From positions 62,001 to 126,000 of IMG/VR virus record IMGVR_UViG_3300031787_000004: a stretch of 64,000 bases of DNA. The stretch is one strand, 5' to 3'. Origin of the DNA: a virus. This document shows, in pieces, positions 50,801 to 62,800 of this stretch. The position numbers and the translations under genes were made by a program. The notes under the pieces are model-generated. The model worked only from the letters and a program-made list of their open reading frames with translations, had not been told where the DNA came from and did no database searches. The stretch's first letter is position 1, and each line of letters starts with the position of its first letter.

Positions 50801-53800
50801 GGGTAGGACTAACAGTGGCTGCCGGAGTTCTTGTTGGAGTAACAGTATTGGTTGGGGTATTGGTTGGTGTAACAGTATTAGTCGGCGTATTGGTTGGAGT
50901 ATTTGTTGGTGTGACTGTATTCGTTGGAGTGTTAGTAGGTGTAAAAGTTGGTGTGACGGTTCTTGTTGGTGTATTGGTTGGTGTAACGGTATTGGTTGGG
51001 GTGTTTGTGGGTGTAAGGGTAGGACTAACAGTGGCGGCCGGAGTTCTTGTTGGAGTCACTGTATTGGTCGGTGTGTTGGTGGGTGTGACTGTGTTAGTAG
51101 GTGTATTTGTAGGTGTATTAGTTGGTGTGACTGTATTTGTTGGAGTGTTTGTTGGGGTGTTTGTGGGTGTAACAGTATTAGTAGGAGTATTGGTTGGTGT
51201 TACAGTTTTGGTTGGAGTGTTAGTAGGTGTAACAGTATTAGTAGGTGTATTGGTAGGTGTATTGGTTGGTGTAACAGTATTCGTAGGAGTATTTGTTGGA
51301 GTATTTGTTGGACTAACAGTAGCTGCTGGTGTTCTTGTTGGTGTAACAGTATTAGTAGGAGTATTTGTTGGTGTAACAGTATTGGTTGGAGTATTAGTAG
51401 GTGTATTGGTTGGTGTAACGGTATTGGTTGGGGTGTTTGTGGGTGTGTTAGTCGGAGTTACTGTATTGGTTGGTGTGAACGTAGGTGTAACCGTTTTAGT
51501 TGGTGTGTTGGTTGGTGTAACAGTATTAGTAGGTGTATTGGTAGGTGTATTGGTTGGTGTAACAGTATTCGTAGGAGTATTTGTTGGAGTATTTGTTGGA
51601 CTAACAGTAGCTGCTGGTGTTCTTGTTGGGGTTACGGTATTAGTTGGGGTTACAGTGTTAGTCGGAGTGTTAGTTGGTGTATTCGTTGGTGTAACGGTAT
51701 TTGTTGGGGTGTTAGTTGGTGTATTTGTTGGTGTTACTGTATTGGTAGGAGTATTTGTAGGACTCAATGTAGGTGTAACTGTATTGGTCGGTGTTAAAGT
51801 TGGTGTAACTGTCTTTGTTGGTGTATTAGTAGGTGTCTGAGTTGGTGTAACTGTATTAGTCGGAGTATTAGTAGGCGTAACAGTGTTTGTTGGAGTATTG
51901 GTTGGGGTATTTGTAGGAGTTACCGTATTGGTTGGGGTGTTTGTAGGAGTATTGGTAGGGGTGACAGTCTTGGTTGGAGTATTTGTGGGGGTAACAGTAT
52001 TTGTTGGGGTAACCGTATTAGTTGGTGTGTTGGTTGGAGTATTTGTTGGGGTTAGAGTTGGTGTAACAGTTTTTGTTGGTGTATTAGTTGGAGTAACGGT
52101 ATTTGTTGGGGTATTGGTTGGGGTATTTGTAGGAGTTACCGTATTAGTCGGGGTATTAGTAGGCGTAACAGTGTTTGTTGGAGTATTGGTTGGGGTGTTT
52201 GTAGGAGTTAAGGTAGGTGTAACAGTCTTGGTTGGGGTGTTGGTTGGTGTAACTGTATTAGTAGGTGTGTTAGTTGGTGTAACTGTATTAGTAGGTGTAT
52301 TTGTTGGAGTATTTGTTGGGGTAACAGTATTCGTAGGAGTATTGGTCGGTGTTAATGTAGGAGTAACAGTTCTTGTTGGAGTATTTGTTGGGGTAACAGT
52401 ATTCGTAGGAGTATTAGTAGGTGTTAATGTAGGTGTAACAGTCTTGGTCGGAGTGTTTGTAGGAGTATTTGTTGGTGTAACAGTGTTTGTTGGTGTTACC
52501 GTGTTTGTAGGAGTATTGGTAGGAGTGTTCGTTGGAGTATTGGTTGGTGTTAATGTAGGTGTAACAGTATTAGTAGGTGTTAATGTAGGTGTAACAGTCT
52601 TGGTTGGGGTGTTTGTAGGAGTATTTGTTGGTGTAACGGTGTTCGTAGGGGTAACTGTAGGACTCAATGTAGGGGTTACAGTATTGGTCGGAGTATTAGT
52701 AGGTGTTAATGTAGGTGTAACAGTCTTGGTTGGTGTATTGGTTGGGGTAACCGTGTTAGTTGGTGTGTTGGTGGGTGTTACTGTATTAGTAGGAGTAACT
52801 GTAGGACTCAATGTAGGAGTTACAGTCTTGGTTGGTGTATTAGTGGGTGTGTTTGTTGGTGTAACAGTATTGGTTGGGGTAACCGTGTTAGTTGGTGTGT
52901 TGGTTGGAGTATTTGTTGGGGTATTGGTTGGGGTGACTGTCTTAGTCGGTGTATTAGTTGGGGTTACTGTATTTGTTGGTGTAACCGTATTTGTTGGTGT
53001 ATTTGTGGGTGTATTGGTTGGAGTTAAAGTTGGTGTTACAGTTTTTGTTGGTGTGTTGGTCGGTGTAACTGTATTTGTTGGTGTATTTGTGGGTGTATTG
53101 GTCGGTGTAACTGTATTTGTTGGAGTATTTGTTGGGGTGTTAGTGGGTGTAACAGTATTAGTAGGAGTATTTGTGGGCGTATTGGTCGGTGTAACTGTAT
53201 TTGTCGGAGTATTGGTTGGGGTATTTGTTGGTGTAACGGTGTTCGTAGGGGTAACTGTAGGACTCAATGTAGGGGTTACAGTGTTTGTAGGAGTGTTTGT
53301 GGGAGTGTTGGTTGGGGTAACTGTATTAGTAGGAGTAACTGTAGGGGTGACAGTTTTAGTAGGTGTATTAGTTGGAGTATTGGTAGGGGTTACAGTATTA
53401 GTAGGGGTATTTGTAGGAGTTAATGTAGGAGTTACAGTCTTGGTTGGGGTATTTGTTGGTGTAACGGTGTTCGTAGGGGTAACTGTAGGACTCAATGTGG
53501 GAGTCACCGTATTGGTCGGAGTATTGGTGGGGGTTACTGTATTAGTAGGAGTATTAGTAGGAGTATTGGTTGGGGTTACCGTGTTGGTCGGAGTTAAAGT
53601 TGGTGTAACAGTTTTTGTTGGTGTATTGGTTGGAGTTACAGTGTTCGTAGGGGTATTTGTTGGTGTTAGAGTTGGTGTAACAGTTTTTGTTGGTGTATTA
53701 GTAGGAGTTACGGTGTTAGTTGGAGTGTTGGTAGGTGTGTTAGTTGGTGTTACAGTGTTGGTTGGTGTATTAGTAGGTGTCTGAGTTGGTGTAACTGTCT

Positions 53801-56800
53801 TGGTTGGGGTATTAGTTGGCGTTACAGTATTGGTTGGGGTTACCGTATTTGTAGGAGTTACGGTATTGGTTGGAGTAACAGTATTAGTCGGCGTTACTGT
53901 GTTAGTTGGGGTGTTAGTGGGGGTAACAGTATTAGTAGGAGTAACGGAATTCGTGGGAGTGTTTGTAGGAGTGTTTGTTGGTGTTAATGTAGGTGTTACG
54001 GTTTTTGTTGGTGTATTGGTTGGGGTTACTGTATTTGTAGGAGTATTTGTAGGAGTTAAGGTAGGTGTAACAGTATTGGTTGGGGTATTGGTAGGTGTGT
54101 TGGTCGGGGTGACTGTGTTAGTTGGTGTAACTGTATTAGTTGGTGTATTCGTAGGGGTTTGAGTTGGTGTAACAGTATTGGTTGGGGTATTTGTTGGAGT
54201 TAAAGTTGGTGTGACAGTTTTTGTTGGTGTATTGGTAGGAGTTACGGTATTTGTAGGAGTATTAGTCGGTGTCTGAGTTGGTGTTACGGTGTTTGTTGGA
54301 GTATTGGTTGGAGTTAATGTAGGTGTTACAGTCTTGGTTGGTGTATTAGTTGGTGTTACAGTATTAGTAGGTGTAACAGTATTAGTAGGTGTAACAGTGT
54401 TTGTAGGTGTAACGGTATTGGTGGGAGTCACCGTATTAGTTGGTGTGTTAGTTGGGGTTACGGTGTTGGTTGGAGTAACGGTATTTGTTGGGGTGTTTGT
54501 AGGAGTGTTTGTTGGTGTTAATGTAGGTGTTACGGTTTTTGTTGGTGTATTGGTTGGTGTAACAGTATTTGTTGGTGTGTTGGTGGGTGTGTTGGTGGGT
54601 GTTACAGTATTAGTTGGGGTATTAGTAGGACTCAATGTTGGGGTAACAGTATTCGTTGGTGTTACAGTATTGGTTGGAGTGTTTGTTGGGGTATTTGTTG
54701 GGGTTACGGTATTAGTAGGGGTATTGGTTGGAGTTAATGTAGGAGTAACAGTCTTGGTTGGTGTATTAGTTGGCGTAACAGTGTTTGTTGGGGTGTTAGT
54801 TGGGGTATTTGTAGGGGTTACCGTATTGGTCGGAGTGTTGGTTGGTGTTAATGTAGGAGTAACAGTCTTGGTTGGAGTGTTTGTTGGGGTAACAGTATTG
54901 GTTGGAGTCACTGTATTAGTTGGTGTGTTGGTCGGTGTATTTGTTGGGGTTAAAGTTGGTGTGACAGTTTTTGTTGGTGTATTGGTTGGGGTTACTGTGT
55001 TAGTAGGAGTGTTTGTAGGTGTATTAGTAGGGGTATTAGTATTAGTCGGGGTATTGGTCGGTGTAACTGTATTCGTTGGAGTAACGGTAGGAGTTAATGT
55101 AGGAGTAACAGTCTTGGTTGGTGTATTAGTAGGTGTGTTAGTAGGGGTTACCGTATTGGTTGGGGTGTTAGTCGGGGTAACTGTGTTAGTTGGTGTGTTA
55201 GTTGGTGTGTTGGTCGGAGTTACCGTATTTGTTGGAGTATTTGTAGGGGTTAAGGTAGGCGTAACAGTTCTTGTTGGAGTATTGGTCGGTGTAACTGTAT
55301 TCGTTGGAGTTACAGTGTTAGTGGGGGTTACGGTATTGGTCGGCGTTACAGTGTTAGTCGGTGTTACCGTATTAGTTGGAGTATTTGTTGGCGTAACAGT
55401 GTTTGTTGGAGTTACAGTGTTTGTGGGGGTATTGGTTGGAGTATTGGTGGGAGTCTGAGTTGGGGTGACTGTCTTAGTTGGGGTATTGGTCGGGGTAACT
55501 GTGTTGGTTGGAGTAACGGTATTTGTTGGGGTATTGGTCGGGGTATTGGTTGGAGTTAAAGTTGGCGTAACAGTGTTTGTTGGTGTATTGGTAGGTGTTA
55601 CAGTATTAGTTGGGGTATTGGTTGGAGTTAAAGTTGGTGTAACAGTTTTTGTTGGTGTATTAGTTGGCGTTACAGTATTAGTTGGTGTGTTAGTTGGTGT
55701 GTTTGTTGGGGTTACCGTATTGGTCGGAGTTACCGTAGGACTCAATGTAGGAGTTACAGTATTAGTTGGTGTGTTGGTTGGTGTGACTGTATTCGTTGGA
55801 GTGTTAGTAGGTGTCTGAGTTGGGGTAACAGTATTTGTTGGAGTATTGGTAGGAGTATTGGTAGGGGTTACAGTATTGGTAGGAGTATTGGTAGGGGTTA
55901 CAGTATTGGTAGGAGTATTCGTTGGGGTTAGAGTTGGTGTAACAGTTTTGGTAGGAGTATTAGTAGGGGTTACAGTATTTGTAGGAGTTACCGTAGGACT
56001 CAATGTGGGAGTCACCGTATTAGTTGGTGTATTGGTTGGGGTTACGGTGTTGGTTGGAGTGTTTGTAGGTGTATTAGTTGGAGTAACAGTATTTGTAGGT
56101 GTATTAGTCGGGGTATTGGTTGGTGTTACGGTGTTGGTTGGGGTTAAAGTTGGTGTGACAGTTTTTGTTGGTGTATTGGTTGGCGTAACAGTGTTTGTCG
56201 GAGTATTAGTTGGGGTGTTGGTTGGTGTATTAGTTGGAGTTACAGTGTTGGTTGGAGTGTTAGTTGGTGTTACGGTATTGGTTGGGGTTACTGTGTTTGT
56301 AGGAGTATTGGTCGGTGTATTCGTTGGGGTTAGAGTTGGTGTAACAGTTTTGGTAGGAGTATTAGTAGGAGTTATAGTATTCGTTGGTGTGTTGGTCGGT
56401 GTAACAGTATTAGTTGGGGTGTTGGTTGGGGTGTTGGTTGGAGTAACAGTATTAGTTGGAGTATTAGTTGGGGTGTTGGTTGGAGTAACAGTGTTTGTTG
56501 GGGTTACCGTAGGGCTCAATGTGGGAGTTACAGTTTTAGTAGGGGTGTTTGTTGGAGTTACGGTGTTGGTTGGGGTATTGGTTGGTGTGTTAGTTGGTGT
56601 AACTGTATTAGTGGGAGTCACTGTAGGGCTCAATGTTGGAGTTACAGTGTTGGTTGGGGTGTTAGTTGGTGTATTGGTTGGTGTAACTGTATTCGTTGGA
56701 GTGTTTGTAGGAGTGTTGGTTGGGGTTACAGTATTAGTTGGTGTGTTGGTTGGAGTTAATGTAGGTGTAACGGTTCTTGTGGGGGTGTTGGTAGGGGTTA

Positions 56801-59800
56801 CGGTATTAGTTGGAGTGTTTGTTGGGGTATTTGTTGGGGTTACGGTATTAGTTGGAGTGTTTGTTGGGGTATTTGTTGGGGTTACGGTATTAGTAGGGGT
56901 ATTGGTTGGGGTATTTGTTGGGGTTACGGTATTAGTAGGGGTATTGGTTGGAGTTAATGTAGGTGTAACGGTTCTTGTGGGGGTGCTGGTAGGGGTTACG
57001 GTGTTAGTTGGAGTGTTGGTAGGTGTGTTAGTTGGCGTAACGGTGTTAGTTGGAGTCACAGTCGGACTCAATGTAGGTGTTACTGTATTTGTTGGGGTGT
57101 TGGTAGGGGTATTTGTAGGTGTTACGGTGTTGGTAGGTGTAACTGTTGGACTCAATGTAGGAGTCACAGTATTTGTTGGTGTATTTGTAGGTGTGTTAGT
57201 TGGGGTAACGGTATTAGTTGGAGTGTTGGTTGGTGTATTTGTTGGTGTTACTGTGTTAGTAGGGGTATTTGTGGGAGTATTTGTAGGTGTTACGGTGTTG
57301 GTAGGTGTAACTGTTGGACTCAATGTGGGAGTCACAGTTTTAGTAGGAGTATTTGTAGGTGTTACGGTGTTGGTAGGTGTGTTTGTTGGGGTATTGGTTG
57401 GAGTTACCGTATTCGTCGGAGTATTAGTAGGGGTGTTAGTTGGAGTTACAGTGTTTGTTGGTGTGTTTGTAGGGGTATTGGTAGGTGTTACTGTGTTAGT
57501 AGGAGTATTTGTAGGAGTATTGGTTGGTGTTACGGTATTTGTAGGAGTTACAGTTGGTGTTAATGTAGGAGTCACCGTGTTTGTTGGGGTATTGGTGGGA
57601 GTATTTGTAGGGGTTACCGTATTTGTCGGTGTATTGGTTGGTGTTAAAGTAGGTGTAACCGTTCTTGTTGGAGTGTTAGTTGGTGTAACCGTATTTGTAG
57701 GAGTATTAGTAGGGGTGTTGGTAGGGGTTACAGTATTCGTAGGGGTATTGGTTGGTGTATTCGTGGGTGTGACAGTATTAGTTGGTGTTACGGTTGGACT
57801 CAGTGTAGGGGTTACTGTATTGGTTGGAGTGTTAGTTGGGGTATTTGTAGGTGTAACTGTATTTGTTGGGGTGTTTGTAGGTGTATTAGTTGGTGTAACT
57901 GTATTAGTTGGTGTATTCGTAGGGGTTTGAGTTGGTGTAACAGTATTTGTAGGAGTCACAGTCGGACTCAATGTGGGAGTCACGGTCTTAGTCGGTGTGT
58001 TAGTAGGGGTAACTGTGTTCGTAGGAGTTACCGTAGGACTCAATGTAGGGGTGACAGTGTTGGTTGGAGTATTGGTTGGTGTGTTGGTTGGTGTTACGGT
58101 GTTTGTAGGAGTTACTGTATTAGTAGGAGTGTTCGTAGGGGTATTGGTAGGGGTTACTGTGTTAGTTGGAGTGTTAGTAGGTGTATTGGTAGGAGTAACT
58201 GTATTGGTTGGTGTATTTGTGGGTGTAACAGTGTTAGTTGGTGTGTTAGTTGGTGTGTTGGTAGGAGTTACGGTGTTAGTTGGAGTATTTGTAGGTGTCT
58301 GAGTTGGTGTAACTGTATTCGTAGGGGTTACAGTCGGACTCAGTGTAGGTGTTACTGTGTTAGTCGGGGTAACTGTAGGTGTATTTGTTGGAGTTACAGT
58401 GTTGGTTGGGGTGTTGGTTGGAGTTACGGTGTTCGTTGGAGTATTGGTTGGTGTATTAGTTGGGGTTACTGTATTAGTTGGAGTATTGGTTGGGGTATTG
58501 GTTGGAGTTACAGTCTTGGTTGGTGTGTTGGTTGGTGTTACGGTGTTTGTTGGAGTATTGGTTGGAGTGTTTGTGGGGGTGTTGGTTGGTGTTACGGTGT
58601 TTGTTGGGGTGACTGTATTGGTTGGAGTGTTTGTTGGGGTGTTGGTGGGAGTATTTGTAGGGGTTACCGTATTTGTCGGTGTATTGGTTGGTGTTAAAGT
58701 AGGTGTAACCGTTCTTGTTGGAGTTACAGTCGGACTCAATGTTGGAGTTACTGTATTGGTTGGTGTTAGTGTCGGGCTTAATGTTGGTGTAACAGTACTA
58801 GTTGGGGTATTGGTTGGGGTGTTGGTTGGAGTTACCGTATTGGTTGGTGTATTCGTCGGTGTATTTGTAGGTGTAACAGTATTCGTAGGTGTTACAGTTG
58901 GAGTATTGGTTGGGGTTACTGTGTTAGTTGGAGTATTGGTGGGGGTATTGGTTGGAGTAACAGTATTTGTTGGTGTCACAGTCGGACTCAATGTTGGTGT
59001 AACAGTTTTTGTTGGGGTATTTGTCGGTGTCTGAGTTGGTGTTACGGTATTGGTTGGCGTATTGGTAGGAGTATTGGTTGGCGTATTTGTTGGAGTTACG
59101 GTATTAGTTGGTGTGACTGTATTGGTTGGGGTGTTAGTCGGCGTGTTCGTAGGGGTGTTGGTTGGTGTTACCGTATTTGTTGGTGTATTAGTAGGTGTGT
59201 TAGTAGGTGTTACTGTATTTGTAGGCGTGTTCGTGGGAGTCTGAGTTGGTGTTACAGTGTTAGTAGGAGTGTTAGTTGGCGTGTTAGTGGGTGTAACAGT
59301 ATTAGTAGGAGTCACCGTTGGACTCAATGTAGGTGTAACAGTATTGGTTGGTGTGTTGGTCGGAGTGTTGGTAGGAGTTACAGTATTAGTAGGAGTCACC
59401 GTTGGACTCAATGTAGGTGTAACTGTATTTGTTGGGGTATTTGTTGGGGTATTGGTAGGAGTTACTGTATTAGTCGGAGTGTTGGTCGGGGTGTTGGTTG
59501 GAGTAACAGTGTTGGTGGGAGTATTGGTTGGAGTGTTAGTTGGTGTATTTGTTGGGGTTACGGTGTTGGTTGGAGATACCGTATTTGTAGGAGTATTGGT
59601 TGGAGTGTTAGTTGGGGTTAGTGTTGGGGTTACGGTGTTTGTTGGGGTATTGGTAGGTGTATTGGTTGGTGTAACGGTATTTGTAGGAGTAACAGTGTTG
59701 GTTGGAGTATTGGTAGGACTTAATGTTGGCGTATTAGTTGGGGTTACGGTGCTGGTTGGAGTCACTGTTGGACTCAATGTAGGTGTAACTGTATTTGTTG

Positions 59801-62800
59801 GTGTGTTGGTAGGAGTGTTTGTAGGAGTCACAGTATTAGTAGGAGTCACAGTTGGACTTAATGTGGGAGTTACTGTATTAGTTGGAGTGTTGGTAGGTGT
59901 GTTAGTTGGGGTTACTGTATTTGTCGGGGTATTGGTTGGGGTATTTGTTGGTGTAACGGTGTTGGTCGGAGTGTTTGTGGGAGTATTTGTAGGAGTTACT
60001 GTGTTCGTAGGAGTTACTGTAGGACTCAATGTTGGTGTTACTGTATTTGTTGGGGTGTTAGTAGGAGTGTTTGTTGGAGTCACCGTGTTTGTTGGGGTAT
60101 TGGTGGGAGTATTTGTTGGTGTAACAGTATTTGTTGGGGTGTTAGTTGGGGTGTTGGTAGGAGTTACCGTATTGGTTGGTGTGTTAGTTGGGGTGTTGGT
60201 AGGAGTTACCGTATTGGTTGGTGTGTTAGTAGGAGTGTTTGTTGGTGTAACAGTATTGGTTGGTGTGTTAGTAGGAGTGTTTGTTGGTGTAACAGTATTG
60301 GTAGGAGTTACAGTTGGGGTGTTGGTTGGAGTTACAGTATTAGTAGGCGTATTGGTAGGAGTATTAGTTGGAGTTACTGTATTTGTAGAAGTATTGGTAG
60401 GAGTATTGGTAGGGGTGACAGTATTGGTGGGCGTATTGGTAGGAGTATTGGTTGGGGTGACTGTATTTGTTGGAGTATTTGTTGGGGTGTTAGTTGGAGT
60501 TACTGTATTTGTAGGAGTATTGGTAGGAGTATTGGTAGGGGTGACAGTATTGGTGGGGGTGTTTGTAGGAGTATTGGTAGGGGTGACAGTATTGGTTGGA
60601 GTATTAGTTGGGGTGACTGTATTTGTTGGAGTATTTGTTGGGGTGTTGGTAGGGGTGTTGGTAGGAGTTACAGTATTGGTTGGAGTAACTGTATTGGTTG
60701 GAGTGTTTGTCGGGGTATTTGTAGGTGTCAGTGTCGGTGTTACGGTATTTGTTGGAGTATTAGTAGGAGTGTTAGTTGGTGTAACCGTATTTGTTGGTGT
60801 ATTTGTGGGTGTATTGGTAGGAGTAACTGTATTGGTAGCCGTATTGGTAGGAGTGTTGGTTGGTGTATTAGTTGGTGTGACTGTATTGGTCGGAGTTACC
60901 GTCGGTGTATTTGTTGGGGTTACGGTATTGGTAGGGGTTACTGTTGGTGTATTCGTAGGCGTGTTTGTTGGGGTTACGGTATTTGTTGGAGTATTAGTGG
61001 GGGTATTCGTAGGTGTATTGGTTGGTGTTACGGTGTTAGTTGGGGTATTTGTAGGGGTTTGAGTTGGTGTAACGGTATTGGTTGGAGTCACTGTTGGACT
61101 CAATGTTGGCGTTACCGTATTGGTAGGAGTATTAGTTGGCGTATTGGTAGGAGTAACTGTGTTGGTTGGGGTGTTGGTAGGAGTGTTAGTTGGTGTTACA
61201 GTATTAGTTGGTGTGTTAGTTGGTGTGTTTGTTGGTGTTACGGTGTTCGTAGGGGTGTTAGTAGGTGTCAGTGTTGGGGATACCGTATTGGTAGGAGTGT
61301 TAGTTGGTGTATTTGTAGGGGTTACCGTATTGGTAGGAGTATTAGTTGGTGTATTTGTAGGAGTAGCAGTATTAGTAGGGGTATTTGTTGGAGTATTGGT
61401 CGGTGTTACAGTGTTTGTTGGAGTGTTGGTTGGTGTTACAGTGTTTGTTGGGGTGTTTGTCGGAGTGTTGGTTGGGGTATTCGTTGGTGTTACAGTATTT
61501 GTAGGGGTTACGGTGTTGGTTGGAGTATTGGTGGGGCTTAATGTTGGGGTATTTGTAGGGGTTACGGTGTTGGTTGGGGTCGCTGTTGGAGTCAATGTAG
61601 GTGTAACTGTATTGGTTGGGGTATTGGTAGGAGTATTGGTTGGGGTAACAGTATTGGTAGGAGTAACTGTTGGACTCAATGTAGGAGTAACTGTATTGGT
61701 AGGAGTGTTTGTTGGTGTATTGGTTGGTGTTACAGTATTAGTTGGAGTATTTGTTGGAGTTAAAGTTGGTGTAACAGTTTTTGTTGGTGTATTAGTTGGG
61801 GTGTTAGTAGGAGTTACTGTATTGGTTGGTGTGTTTGTGGGAGTATTGGTTAATGTAACGGATGGTGTTACAGTGTTGGTTGGTGTTACCGTTGGAGTAT
61901 TGGTGGGTGTTGGGGTGCTCGTTGGAGTTGGTGAGGGTAACATTGTATAATCAATGTCACAAGAAGGTGCTGGTGTTGGTGAAACCGTCACAGTTACACT
62001 TGGTGTATTTGTTGGAGTTACAGTATTGGTTGGAGTTACAGTATTTGTCGGGGTGTTTGTGGGGGTAACTGTATTGGTTGGAGTCACTGTTGGACTCAAT
62101 GTTGGTGTTACAGTGTTAGTAGGAGTGTTGGTCGGCGTGTTAGTTGGAGTATTGGTTGGTGTTACGGTGTTAGTTGGTGTTACCGTAGGACTCAATGTAG
62201 GAGTCACAGTATTGGTAGGTGTATTGGTTGGAGTATTGGTTGGTGTTACGGTGTTAGTTGGTGTTACCGTAGGACTCAATGTAGGAGTCACAGTATTCGT
62301 TGGTGTGTTTGTAGGTGTATTAGTCGGAGTTACGGTGTTGGTTGGAGTTACGGTATTTGTGGGAGTGTTTGTAGGAGTGTTGGTAGGAGTGTTTGTTGGA
62401 GTTACGGTGTTGGTTGGGGTATTGGTTGGGGTATTGGTTGGTGTAACGGTATTTGTAGGAGTATTTGTAGGTGTCTGAGTTGGAGTTACTGTATTCGTCG
62501 GTGTGTTTGTTGGGGTGTTGGTAGGAGTTACGGTATTGGTAGGACTTAATGTTGGAGTGTTAGTTGGAGTATTTGTTGGAGTTACTGTGTTGGTTGGAGT
62601 ATTCGTAGGTGTAACCGTATTTGTTGGTGTATTAGTTGGGGTGTTTGTAGGTGTATTAGTTGGTGTCACAGTTTCTGTTGGAGTCACTGTAACAGTATTG
62701 GTTGGTGTGACTGTATTGGTAGGGGTTACGGTGTTGGTTGGTGTAAGTGTTGGTGTTTCTGTGGGAGTATTTGTTGGTGTGTTGGTGGGGGTATTTGTTG

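Noticed and set aside
49825-61935. CRISPR-like array
   Set aside because: There are no unique spacers, the repeat is coding with 6- and 42-base period, and no cas genes are present. The Cas4-like nuclease at 36215 belongs with the gp47-like gene.
62685-62687. GTG at 62687 as the true start of the giant gene
   Set aside because: It is an ordinary Val position within the repeat and the same frame and repeat continue unbroken to the right edge.
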